Below are positions 8,063-16,285 of a stretch of 64,000 bases of DNA, piece after piece. The position numbers and the translations under genes were made by a program. The stretch is taken from positions 248,001 through 312,000 of the forward strand of contig CAWEBF010000009.1 of NCBI GenBank assembly GCA_963807235.1, read 5' to 3'. Origin of the DNA: CAWEBF01 sp963807235. Lineage in GTDB: Bacteria; Acidobacteriota; Vicinamibacteria; Vicinamibacterales; UBA2999. The first letter of the stretch is position 1; each line of letters opens with the position of its first letter. The notes under the pieces were generated by a model, which had not been told where the DNA came from, made no database searches, and saw only the letters and a program-made list of their open reading frames with translations.

Positions 8063-9436
8063 CTACTTCGACCAGGCGGGGGAAAAGTTGTTGCCGTCGG
8101 TGGTGACCTGCCGCTGGCCACGGCCATCGCGGCCGATGATGAACACCTGCGTGCGGCCACCGCGCGTCGTGGTGAACGCCAGGTGGCGGCCGCTGGGTGA
8201 ATACGCCGGGCTTTCGTGCGAGCCGGCACCAGACGTGATCTGCCGGATCGCGCCGCTGGCCAGGTCGAGCACCTTGATGTCGTAGTCGCTCGCCGTCCCT
8301 GCCGTGAAGGCGATCTCGTTCAGGCCCGTCGGCGCCCAGGTGGGCCGGTCGGCGTAGGATTCGCTGGTCAGCTTGCGCAGCCCGGTGCCGTCGCTGCTGC
8401 TCATGAGGTACACCTGCGGCTGGCCTGCGCGGTCCGAGGTGAAGGCGATTTGAGTGCCGGTGGGCGAAAAGGTGGGCGAGGAGTCCCCGGCGGGATGATT
8501 CGTCAGCCGCCGGATGTTCGAGCCGTTCACGTTCATCACGTAGATCTCCGGGTTGCCGTCACGGTTCGACATGAAGGCGATGCGCGAGCCGTCCTGGGAA
8601 TAGACAGGCAGGTAGTTGGCGTCCCGGCCTCCCTTGAGCGGGTTCTCGAGAATGCCTTCGTAGATCCGCGAGATGAAGATGTCCGGCACGATCCGGCGGT
8701 ACGACGTATAGGCCACTGCCCGGCTGTCGGCGGACCAGCTCGGGTAGCTGTTCAGCTGACGCGTGTTGGTGATGCGCTGCTGGTTGCCGCCGTCGTAGTC
8801 GGAGACGTAGATCTCCTTCGTTTCGCGGTTGGCCACGGGGCCGTCGGCCCGGACACGCGTGCGATCGGAGGCAAAGGCGAGCTTGGTCCGCGCGACGCCC
8901 TTCAGGGCGCGCTGCTGAAGGTGGATCTCGTCGGAGATCGTGTGGGCGTAGAGCCGCGGGTTCGAGGCGGTGCCGCTGTACTCCTTGGAGAACACGGCCT
9001 GCCGCGTGCGAACGTTGAGCAGCCGCACCTGCACGACCACCTTGTCGCCGGTTCGCTGCACCGTACCGAAGAGCACGCCGTCGGCGCCCAATTCCCGCCA
9101 CGACGCAAAGGCCACCTGCTCGGCGGAGCGCGCCGGGGGCACGGTGGCGTAGGTGTCGCGGGGGATCAGGTAGAACTCGCGCTCGAAGTTCAGGTCGTCC
9201 CAGAGGACCTGCGTCATCACCTTCGCGATCTCCGCGGACTCGGGCGTCATGGCCACGAAGTCGGGCACCGCGAAACGCGGGGGCGCGCCGGAATCGCCGC
9301 CGATCACCACCTCGATCACGGTCTCCTGTTGCGGCTGCTGCGCGGGGACGATGGTTGCACCTGTTCCGCTGAGGAGCGCCGCGACGACCAGGAGCGCGAA
9401 GCTGCGGTTTCGGGCCGTAAGAGTGTGTGTTGGCAT
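8063..9436 (-). CDS. tolB: Tol-Pal system beta-propeller protein TolB
   Basis: 457 residues: signal peptide (about 1-33), an alpha/beta N-terminal domain (about 40-170), then a six-bladed propeller with repeated motifs such as YPSWSADS, SPTFSPTG, RPTWAPTG and SPAYSPSG. TolB is periplasmic and switches Pal between peptidoglycan-bound and mobile states under control of TolA. It starts 5 bp after the TolA/TonB-like gene. Length and repeats fit the family; no frameshift is seen. Confidence 0.94.
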   Translation of the reverse strand: MPTHTLTARNRSFALLVVAALLSGTGATIVPAQQPQQETVIEVVIGGDSGAPPRFAVPDFVAMTPESAEIAKVMTQVLWDDLNFEREFYLIPRDTYATVPPARSAEQVAFASWRELGADGVLFGTVQRTGDKVVVQVRLLNVRTRQAVFSKEYSGTASNPRLYAHTISDEIHLQQRALKGVARTKLAFASDRTRVRADGPVANRETKEIYVSDYDGGNQQRITNTRQLNSYPSWSADSRAVAYTSYRRIVPDIFISRIYEGILENPLKGGRDANYLPVYSQDGSRIAFMSNRDGNPEIYVMNVNGSNIRRLTNHPAGDSSPTFSPTGTQIAFTSDRAGQPQVYLMSSSDGTGLRKLTSESYADRPTWAPTGLNEIAFTAGTASDYDIKVLDLASGAIRQITSGAGSHESPAYSPSGRHLAFTTTRGGRTQVFIIGRDGRGQRQVTTDGNNFSPAWSK

Positions 9437-9441
9437 GATGA

Positions 9442-10185
9442 CTACTGGTACTCGAAGGTCACGCGTAGCGTGAGGGTTTGATTCGGGAACGCCTGGGGAA
9501 GCGGCGGCAGCTTCTGGGCGCGCGCGATCGCTCGCATCGCGGCGTTGTCGAGCGCGAAGAACCCGCTCGGTCGGGTCACAGCCACCCCGTCCACCGTGCC
9601 GTCCCGGTGGATGGTGAACGCGACGACCGCTGAGCCGCGGACGCCCTGTTCCTTGTCCCAGCCGCGCTGGATCACCAGGACCACGCGCTCGATGTACTCA
9701 GGGCAACAGAAGTTCGACACGTCCATCTCGACGCGCCGCCCGACACTGCCGCTGCTGCTGCTGAGCCCGAAGCCCTGGCCGGGCGCGCCAGTGACCACAG
9801 GTGTATTACCGGCGGACGGCTCCGGCGTTACCGGCTCCTTTCGTGACGGAGGGGCTTCGGTGCGTGCCTTGGGCTTAATCGGCACGGATGGGCGCGCCGC
9901 CGGTGTCGGCTCGGGCGGTGGCGCGGGCGGCTCCGGCTTTGCCGGTGCCACAGGCGCCGGCGCGGCCCCACCCATTTGCGTGAGTCCGCCCGTGACGGGG
10001 CCAGGCGATCCCGAGAGGTTGATCGTCATCACATTGCGCACGGCCGGCTCCATCGGCGTGCGCGGCCACGCGATGATGGCGATGCCGACGAGGGCGTGGC
10101 CCAGGATCGACCACGCCACGTTGTGGCGGGCGCCCGGTTCGAGGCGCGCACGTTCCACCAGCACGTCGGACGTGGGCTCGTTCAT
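9442..10185 (-). CDS. TolA-like energy transducer with TonB C-terminal domain
   Basis: 247 residues: one N-terminal transmembrane helix (about 23-41), a Pro/Ala/Lys-rich periplasmic linker (about 70-135), and a C-terminal TonB-type domain with the family pattern of a VVAFTIHRDGTV strand followed by SGFFALDNAAMRAI. Placed between tolR and tolB it should act as TolA, carrying proton-motive energy from TolQR to TolB-Pal. The helical middle domain of enterobacterial TolA is absent. ATG overlaps the tolR TGA (ATGA). Confidence 0.88.
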   Translation of the reverse strand: MNEPTSDVLVERARLEPGARHNVAWSILGHALVGIAIIAWPRTPMEPAVRNVMTINLSGSPGPVTGGLTQMGGAAPAPVAPAKPEPPAPPPEPTPAARPSVPIKPKARTEAPPSRKEPVTPEPSAGNTPVVTGAPGQGFGLSSSSGSVGRRVEMDVSNFCCPEYIERVVLVIQRGWDKEQGVRGSAVVAFTIHRDGTVDGVAVTRPSGFFALDNAAMRAIARAQKLPPLPQAFPNQTLTLRVTFEYQ

Positions 10186-10643
10186 GGGCGTCGCGGGGGG
10201 TCGGTCACGATGCCGGCCGTTTCGGCGCCTCCGGCCTTCAACGCGTCGAGCACGTCGATGAGCACTTGGACCTCGAGCCGGCCATCGCTGCGGATGAAGA
10301 CCTGCTTATCGGCCTTGTTGATGAGCGCCTGACGGATGCGCTCGGCCAGGACGTCGATGCGGATTTCCTCCTTGGCCAGGTGGACCCGCCGGTCCTTGCG
10401 GTAGGACAGGGGAACGTCCACGAAGAGGCGCTCGCCGGAGATCTCGCGCGTCTGCTTTGCTTCCGGCAGCGTGACCTCCACGCCGCGCTGCAGCATGGGC
10501 GCCGCCACCATGAAGATGATGAGCAGCACCAGCATCACGTCCACGAGCGGGATCACGTTGATCTCGGACAGGGTGCTGGACACGCGACGGCCTCGCGCGC
10601 CACGCGGTCCGGTGGGAGCCGAGCTGGGAAGGGCCTTCGGCAC
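10182..10643 (-). CDS. tolR: Biopolymer transport protein TolR/ExbD
   Basis: 153 residues starting with GTG. A single transmembrane segment (INVIPLVDVMLVLLIIFMV) carries the conserved membrane Asp needed for proton use, followed by a periplasmic ExbD fold. It partners with TolQ in the inner-membrane motor. It sits 10 bp after tolQ and overlaps the next gene by 4 bp, so the genes are one transcription unit. Confidence 0.94.
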   Translation of the reverse strand: MPKALPSSAPTGPRGARGRRVSSTLSEINVIPLVDVMLVLLIIFMVAAPMLQRGVEVTLPEAKQTREISGERLFVDVPLSYRKDRRVHLAKEEIRIDVLAERIRQALINKADKQVFIRSDGRLEVQVLIDVLDALKAGGAETAGIVTDPPRRP

Positions 10644-10653
10644 TGTCGCCCCC

Positions 10654-11388
10654 TTACGTGAAATTCCGCTCGGAGATGTTCAGGAACTCGAGCGAGAAGT
10701 CATCTATTTCCGACGCCAGCGCCTTGGTCTTGGTCGTGAAGTGGTTATAGAAGAAGACAGCCGGGATCGCGGCGAAGAGCCCCGCCGCGGTGGCGATGAG
10801 GGCTGCCGAGATGCCGGGGCCGATCACCGACAGGTTGGTGGAGCCGGTGCCGCCGATCTGCCGGAACGCGTCCATGATGCCCCACACCGTCCCGAACAGG
10901 CCGATGAAGGGCGCCGCGCTGGCGATGGTGGCGAGAAACGTGACCTTCTTCTCGAGCTTGTTGACCTCGACGGCCGAGGCGCGGAGGAGCGCGCGGTCCA
11001 CCGCCGCCAGGCTCTTGAGCAGCGGCCGGGTGGCCTCGGTCCCGCCGCCGGCCCTCAGCTGCGCGGTGATTTCGGCATAGCCCGCCTGGAAGACGCCGAC
11101 GAGAGGGCTGTCCGGCATCGACGGGCAGGCGGCCTGCACTTCTGCGAACTTCGCGCTGCGGCGGAAGGCCTGCAGGAACGCCCTGGTGTGGCGCTCGGCC
11201 ATCCGATAGGCCCAGGACTTCTGGATGATGATCGCCCAGGAAATGATGGAGAACAGGAGCAGCAGGGCAAGGACGACCTGATCGACCACGCCGGTCTGGG
11301 TCACCAGGTCGATAACCGATCCACTCCCAGGCAGAGCAGTCGTGAGGTCCTGCTGCCAAGCAAGGACCACCGCTGAAAAATTGTGCAA
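10654..11388 (-). CDS. tolQ: Proton channel protein TolQ/ExbB
   Basis: About 244 residues with three transmembrane segments: VLALLLLFSIISWAII near the N-terminus and two in the C-terminal half (FLATIASAAPFIGLFGTVWGI and the AALIATAAGLFAAIPAVFFYN region). I place the start at TTG 11388: GGAGG lies 5 nt upstream, and the longer GTG/ATG alternative at 11451 would begin upstream of the probable promoter (-10 at 11442-11447). TolQ forms the channel around TolR and is the first gene of the tol operon. Confidence 0.9.
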   Translation of the reverse strand: MHNFSAVVLAWQQDLTTALPGSGSVIDLVTQTGVVDQVVLALLLLFSIISWAIIIQKSWAYRMAERHTRAFLQAFRRSAKFAEVQAACPSMPDSPLVGVFQAGYAEITAQLRAGGGTEATRPLLKSLAAVDRALLRASAVEVNKLEKKVTFLATIASAAPFIGLFGTVWGIMDAFRQIGGTGSTNLSVIGPGISAALIATAAGLFAAIPAVFFYNHFTTKTKALASEIDDFSLEFLNISERNFT

Positions 11389-11441
11389 CGAAGCCTCCGG
11401 TACCCACGCGCTCGCGCCGCTGGGACAGCGCAGTTCCAGCG

Positions 11442-11470
11442 AGGCTACCATGCCCCTAGGATCCTGTCAA
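11442..11470 (-). promoter_or_regulatory. Probable sigma-70-type promoter of the tol operon
   Basis: On the minus strand TTGACA (11465-11470) is followed by a 17-bp spacer and TAGCCT (11442-11447). Transcription would start near 11435, leaving a ~45-nt leader before the TTG start of tolQ. It lies in the divergent region with recN. Confidence 0.6.
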
Positions 11471-11499
11471 ACGTATGATAGCATTCAACTTCCGCCTAC

Positions 11500-13222
11500 A
11501 TGCTGCGCTTCATCCGCATCCAGAATCTGGCGGTCATCGAGTCCACTGAGGTCGAGTTCTCCCCTGGCTTCAATGTACTGACCGGGCGAGACAGGGGCGG
11601 GCAAGTCGATCGTGGCCGACGCGGTGGACCTGCTTCTCGGGGGCCGCGCCTCCTCGGACCTGGTTCGCACCGGCCAGGCCCAGGCGACCATCGAAGCCAT
11701 CTTCGAGGCCGCGGGGCGGGAGCTGGTCATCCGCCGCGAGATTACCGCGCAGGGGCGGAGCCGCGCGTTCGTGGATGGCCTGCTGGTCACCGCGTCGCAG
11801 CTGCGCGAGACCGCCGGAGGGCTGGTGGACCTGCACGGGCAGCACGAGCAGCAGCGGTTGCTGGATCCCGACACGCACCTGGGGACGCTGGATCAGTACG
11901 GAGGCCTGGTGCCGGCCCGGGCCCGCGTCGCGGAGCGGTGGACCGATCTGCGTCGCCTGCGCGACGCCTTGAGCCGGGCGTCGATGGACGCGCGCGAACG
12001 CTCCGCGCGCCTGGAATGGCTGGCCTTTCAGATCGCCGAATTCGACGCGGTCCAACCCCGTGACGGCGAGGACGATGCTCTTCTTGCGGAGAAGCAGGTG
12101 CTGCTCCACGCCGATCGGGTGCAGCGCCTCTGTCGGGAGGGTTACGATCTGCTGGTGGAGCAGGAAGGCTCGGCGCTGAGCACGCTCGGCGCTGTATGGA
12201 AACGGGTCGACGAGCTGGCGCAGATCGGCGACGGGTTCGCACCGTTTGCCGACGGCCGGGCGGGCGTGGGCGATTTTCTCGACGACCTCGCGCGGACGTT
12301 TCGGACGACCGGGGAAGCCATGGAAGACGCCGGGGATCGCCTGGCCCGCGTCGAGGATCGGCTGGCCAGGCTGGATCGGCTGAAGAAGCAGCACGGGCCG
12401 ACGATGGGGGAGGTGTCGCAGCGGTGGGTCGCCGCGGTTGCGGAACGCGAGCAGTTGCAGGAGGCGCGGGCCCCCGAGGCGCTCGAGGTCGAAGTGGCCG
12501 CCGCCGAGCGGGCCTTCCTGGAGGCGGCGGGGGCGCTGTCGCGACAGCGGCGCGACGCGGCTGGCCGTTTGAGCCGGGCTGCCGAACACGCGCTGGCCGG
12601 CTTGGGCATGGCGCACACGCGCTTCACGGTGCGCTTCGAGCCGGAGCTGGCGGCGGATCGCTGGTCCGACCAGGGAGTGGACGCGGCGGAGCTTTTCGTG
12701 TCGGCGAACGTCGGGGAAGAGGTGCGGCCGCTCGCGAAGGTCGCCTCCGGCGGAGAGCTCTCGCGGATCATGCTCGCCCTGCACGCGGTGGGTCTCGAGG
12801 CCGATGGAGCCGCTGAGGACGACAGCGCCAAGGAAGACGACGCTGCGCCGCGGCGCACCCTGATCTTCGACGAAGTGGACGCCGGCATCGGCGGGGCCGT
12901 CGCCGACGCGGTGGGGGAGCGGCTGCGCGCGCTGGGCGATCGGTTCCAAGTGATCTGCATCACGCACCTGCCAGGCATCGCGGCCCGGGCCGATGCGCAC
13001 TTCGCCGTCGAGAAGGAGCTGGTGCGAGGGCGGACGGTGACGCACGCGCGGCCGGTCGCGGGTGATGCGCGCGTGGCGGAGATTGGCCGGATGCTCGCGG
13101 GCAGCCAGCGGAGCGAGGCCGTTCGCGCCGCGGCGCGCGAGCTGCTGGACAACGCGGCAGCAACAGGCGAAAGTCAAAGGGACGGCAAAAGGCGAAAGCG
13201 AAAGTCGCAGCGGACCGCATGA
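11500..13222 (+). CDS. recN: DNA repair protein RecN, frameshifted
   Basis: An SMC-like ABC ATPase. The N-terminus MLRFIRIQNLAVIE is intact, but the Walker A region (GETGAGKS) is split by a +1 base: ACCGGGCGAG at about 11582-11591 where ACCGGCGAG keeps frame. After correction: family motif VDLHGQHEQQ, coiled-coil middle, signature ASGGELSRIMLALH and Walker B TLIFDEVDAGIGG, about 570 residues. RecN tethers broken DNA during recombination. There is a Lys/Arg-rich C-terminal tail. The stop overlaps miaB (ATGA). The conserved remainder argues the frameshift is a sequence error. Confidence 0.9.
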
Positions 13223-14643
13223 CACGCAAGCGTTACCTCGTCGAGACGTTCGGATGCCAGATGAACGTCCACGACTCCGAGCGGATGGCGGGACTGCTCG
13301 AGCGCGCGGGCTACGAGCCCGCGCTGGACGCGCTGGACGCCGACGTCGTGGTGGTGAACACCTGCAGCGTCCGCGAGCACGCGGAGGACAAGCTGTACAC
13401 CCGGCTCGGCGAGCTGCGCGTCCTCGGCGAGGAGACCGGCCGGCGCCCCGTGGTCGTCGTGGCTGGGTGCGTGGCCCAGCAGGAGGGCGACGCGCTGCTC
13501 TCCAAGACGAACGGCCATGTCATCGACGTGGTGCTGGGCACACAGCGCGTGAAACAGCTGCCCGACCTCGTCGCGCACGCCCGCGCGTCGGCGCCGTCGC
13601 CAGCCCGCATTGGCGCCCGGCTGCCGACGGTAGTAGATATAGCCCGGTTCGACGACGTGACCTTTCCGGTCGGCGTGGCGCGGCGGGGCGACGCCGTGCG
13701 CGCCTACGTCACCATCATCGAGGGCTGCAACAATCATTGTGCGTTCTGCGTGGTGCCCCACACGAGGGGCCACGAGCGGATGCGCGCCAAGCGGGACATC
13801 GTCGCGGACGTGGAGCAGGCCGTCGCCTCGGGGCGCCCTGAGGTGCAGCTCCTGGGTCAGATCGTCAATCACTACCAGGCGCCGGACGACCCGGCGTGCG
13901 ACTTCGCGGGCCTGCTCGAGACGGTGCATGGCGTACCGGGGATTGAGCGAATCCGTTTCGCGAGCCCCCACCCGAGGCACGCCTCGCAGCGGCTCATCGA
14001 CGCCATCCGCGACCTGCCTCGGGTCTGCAAGCACTTCCACCTGCCGCTGCAATCAGGATCGACGCGAGTCCTCCGAGCCATGCGGCGGCGGCACACGCGT
14101 GAGGACTATCTGGATCTGGTGGCCCGTGTCCGGCAGACCGTGCCCGGCATCGCGCTGTCCACGGACCTCATCGTCGGCTTCCCGGGGGAGACCGAGGACG
14201 ACTTCGAGGACACGCTCTCGATGCTGCGGGAGGTGAGGTACCACAGCGTCTTCTCGTTCAAGTACTCGCCCCGGCCGAACACGCTTGCGTCCAAGCGCAT
14301 GGCCGACGACGTTCCGGCGGAGGAGAAGACCCGCCGCATCGTCGCCTTGCAGGCGCTTCAGCGTCGAAATCCAGACGAACTCCACGAGGCCATGGTGGGT
14401 TCGGTGGTCGACGTGCTGGTGGATTCGGTCAGCCGGAGGCGTGAAGGAGAGGTCGCGGGCCGCACCGGCGGGAATACAGTGGTGAACATCGCCGTTCCGT
14501 CCGATATGGCAGGGGACGCCGCCGGCTGGTGGGTGGGACGCACCGTCCCGGTTCACGTGGAGCGGGCGGGCCCCCACAGCCTGAGCGGGGAATTGGCGCA
14601 CGAGGAATGGATCGCGGGAATCCGGGAGAAGACGCCATGCTGA
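13219..14643 (+). CDS. miaB: tRNA-2-methylthio-N6-dimethylallyladenosine synthase MiaB
   Basis: 474 residues, intact. The N-terminal methylthiotransferase domain has cysteines 13, 49 and 84 for one 4Fe-4S cluster. The radical-SAM motif EGCNNHCAFC gives Cys 170, 174 and 177 for the second. A TRAM RNA-binding domain closes the protein. It converts i6A37 to ms2i6A37 in tRNAs reading UNN codons. LGQIVNHY replaces the more common LGQNVNSY. It overlaps recN by 4 bp upstream and the nuclease gene by 7 bp downstream, so the three are probably coupled. Confidence 0.95.
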   Translation: MTRKRYLVETFGCQMNVHDSERMAGLLERAGYEPALDALDADVVVVNTCSVREHAEDKLYTRLGELRVLGEETGRRPVVVVAGCVAQQEGDALLSKTNGHVIDVVLGTQRVKQLPDLVAHARASAPSPARIGARLPTVVDIARFDDVTFPVGVARRGDAVRAYVTIIEGCNNHCAFCVVPHTRGHERMRAKRDIVADVEQAVASGRPEVQLLGQIVNHYQAPDDPACDFAGLLETVHGVPGIERIRFASPHPRHASQRLIDAIRDLPRVCKHFHLPLQSGSTRVLRAMRRRHTREDYLDLVARVRQTVPGIALSTDLIVGFPGETEDDFEDTLSMLREVRYHSVFSFKYSPRPNTLASKRMADDVPAEEKTRRIVALQALQRRNPDELHEAMVGSVVDVLVDSVSRRREGEVAGRTGGNTVVNIAVPSDMAGDAAGWWVGRTVPVHVERAGPHSLSGELAHEEWIAGIREKTPC

Positions 14644-15122
14644 TCGAGATGAGCATCAAGGGGCTGATGGTTGATCCGGTGACCAACCTGCCGATCGTGA
14701 TCCTGAAGGACCGCGAGGGCGAGCGGGTCCTGTCGATCTGGGTGGGCGTGTTCGAGGCCAATGCCATCGCGCACCAGATCGAAAACGTGTCTCCGCAGCG
14801 GCCCATGACCCACGACCTGCTGCGGAACCTGATCGTCGATCTCGGCGGCGTGGTCGATCGTGTGGTCGTGTCCGACCTGCGCGACGCGACCTTCTTCGCC
14901 ACGATCTATCTGACGGTCAAGGGCGAGTCGATCGCGGTCGACGCCAGGCCCAGCGACGCGATTGCTCTCGCGCTGCGGGCCAAGGCTCCCATCCTCGTCG
15001 AGGCCGCGGTCGTCGAGGCCGCCAAGGCGTCGGACATCGTGCCCGAGCGCGACGACAACGGCCGCCTGTCGAAGTGGCTCGAGAGCCTCGACCTCGAGGA
15101 GTTCGGCAAGTACCGGATGTAG
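14637..15122 (+). CDS. Bifunctional nuclease (BFN/DUF151) family protein
   Basis: 161 residues from the ATG at 14637, which overlaps the miaB stop (ATGCTGA). It matches the BFN domain family: MTHDLLRNLI, the acidic/hydrophobic core, and ARPSDAIALALR near the C-terminus. Some homologues have been reported to cleave RNA and DNA, but for most bacteria the role is unproven. The position after miaB is common in several phyla. A decayed copy of its 3' third is found downstream at 15298-15405. Confidence 0.88.
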   Translation: MLIEMSIKGLMVDPVTNLPIVILKDREGERVLSIWVGVFEANAIAHQIENVSPQRPMTHDLLRNLIVDLGGVVDRVVVSDLRDATFFATIYLTVKGESIAVDARPSDAIALALRAKAPILVEAAVVEAAKASDIVPERDDNGRLSKWLESLDLEEFGKYRM

Positions 15123-15127
15123 TCGCA

Positions 15128-15247
15128 TTGTCGGCCGGCCGACAAATGCGCGTTGGTCGTCGGTCGTTTGTCGTAGGTCGTGCTCTCTGCATCTCGACTA
15201 ACGACTAACGACGGACGACGAACGAACAAATGTCGGCCGGCCGACAT
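15128..15247. repeat. ~120-bp imperfect inverted repeat bounded by TGTCGGCCGGCCGACA palindromes
   Basis: The 16-bp palindrome TGTCGGCCGGCCGACA occurs at 15129-15144 and 15231-15246. Between them, a left arm of GGTCGTCGGTCGTTTGTCG type pairs with a right arm of CGACTAACGACTAACGAC type (about three quarters of positions complementary) around a loop near 15182-15192. The whole could form one long hairpin or cruciform. Confidence 0.75.
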
Positions 15248-15297
15248 TCACGTCGACCCCACCTTCTGGCGACAACGACTCACGACTCACGGAGTCG

Positions 15298-15405
15298 TTG
15301 CCAAGTCTCCCATCCTCGTCGAGTCCACGGTCGTCGACAGCGGTCCGTCTGTCCGCGCGGCTCACGAGCCTCGACCTGGGAGTTCGACATTCGAGTTCCG
15401 AGCCT
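15298..15405 (+). pseudogene. Decayed duplicate of the BFN nuclease gene 3' end
   Basis: 15300-15340 matches 14979-15019 with only a few substitutions (GCCAAG-ctcccatcctcgtcgag and CGGTCGTCGA shared). 15358-15400 then matches 15075-15116 (GAGCCTCGACCT followed by GAGTTCG). About 40 bp present in the gene between these blocks are missing here. It has no start and no intact frame, so it is a remnant of a tandem duplication. Confidence 0.7.
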
Positions 15406-15511
15406 CACCGTCCAACGACAAACGACTAACGACTAACGACTCACGACCGTTTCCGATAGTCATCCCTCACACGATTGCGTAGAATGAGCGGGCATTTCAC
15501 AGTCCTGCTCA

Positions 15512-16285
15512 ATGATCGTTGCCATCGCAAATCAAAAAGGCGGAGTCGGGAAGACGACGACCGCCGTCAACCTGGCCGCCGCGCTCGCGATGAGGGGGCG
15601 AAAGACGCTCCTGATCGATCTCGACCCGCAGGCGAACAGCAGCCTCTCGTTCCTGGATCCCCGCACGGTCACCAAGAGCACCTACGACGCGATCGCGCGA
15701 CTCGGACTGTCGAGCTCGACGGACGTCATCCAGCCGGCGTCGCTGCCGAACCTGTTCGTGGCTCCGGCCCGGATCGGGTTGGCGAAGCTGGAGTCGAGGC
15801 TGGTCGGGGAGCTGGACGCGCACTTCAAGCTGAAGGACAAGATGGCGAAGCTGGGGCGGGACTACGCCCACACCGTCATCGACTGTCCGCCGGCGCTGGG
15901 CCTGCTGACGGTCAACGCGCTGGTGGCGGCGACGCACCTCCTGATCCCGATCCAGTCGTCGTACTTCGCCCTCGAGGGCACCGACGACCTGCTGGAGACG
16001 ATCGAGAAGGTCCGGATGCGGCCGAACCCCGCGCTGCGGATCCTGGGCGTCGTGATCACGATGCACGACAAGCGCACGGCGCTCGGGCGGGACATCCGCG
16101 AGCAGATCCAGAAGGTGTTCGGCAGCAAGGTGTTCAAGACGGTGATCAGCAAGAGCGTGCGGCTGGAGGAGAGCCCCGCGTACAAGGAGTCGATCTTCAC
16201 GTTCGCGCCCGAGTCGAGCGGCGCGACCGACTACTACAGCCTGTGCGAGGAGGTGATCGAGCGTGTCGAAGCGCGGACTGCCTGA
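15512..16285 (+). CDS. parA: ParA-family chromosome/plasmid partition ATPase
   Basis: 257 residues, intact. The deviant Walker A KGGVGKTT (9-16) carries the signature Lys, and LLIDLDPQANSS and VIDCPPALG are the Walker A'/B regions. ParA binds DNA non-specifically with ATP and moves ParB-parS complexes. The start ATG 15512 lies about 26 bp after a TAGAAT motif. It overlaps parB by 23 bp, so the two are cotranslated. This ParA resembles the shorter Soj-type without an N-terminal DNA-binding domain. Confidence 0.93.
   Translation: MIVAIANQKGGVGKTTTAVNLAAALAMRGRKTLLIDLDPQANSSLSFLDPRTVTKSTYDAIARLGLSSSTDVIQPASLPNLFVAPARIGLAKLESRLVGELDAHFKLKDKMAKLGRDYAHTVIDCPPALGLLTVNALVAATHLLIPIQSSYFALEGTDDLLETIEKVRMRPNPALRILGVVITMHDKRTALGRDIREQIQKVFGSKVFKTVISKSVRLEESPAYKESIFTFAPESSGATDYYSLCEEVIERVEARTA

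Larger units (their letters stand above)
15123..15511. other. 389-bp non-coding, repeat-rich region upstream of parAB
   Basis: No credible gene is present. The region holds a ~120-bp imperfect inverted repeat (15128-15247), a short hairpin AACGACTC/GAGTCGTT (15274-15281 and 15292-15299), a decayed duplicate of the nuclease gene tail (15298-15405), tandem CGACTAA heptamers (15411-15445), and TAGAAT at 15480-15485, a possible -10 element for parA. Confidence 0.75.

Noticed and set aside
8216..9481. A 421-codon open frame opposite tolB
   Set aside because: tolB on the other strand is complete and recognisable; this frame has no domain or plausible start site.
11570..13225. A 551-codon open frame opposite recN
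   Set aside because: Arg/Gln/His-rich shadow of recN, whose Walker and signature motifs are on the plus strand.
15411..15445. CGACTAA heptamer tract as a CRISPR array or plasmid iterons
   Set aside because: Units are 7 bp without spacers, only a few copies, and no cas or rep gene is nearby. It is a simple tandem repeat.
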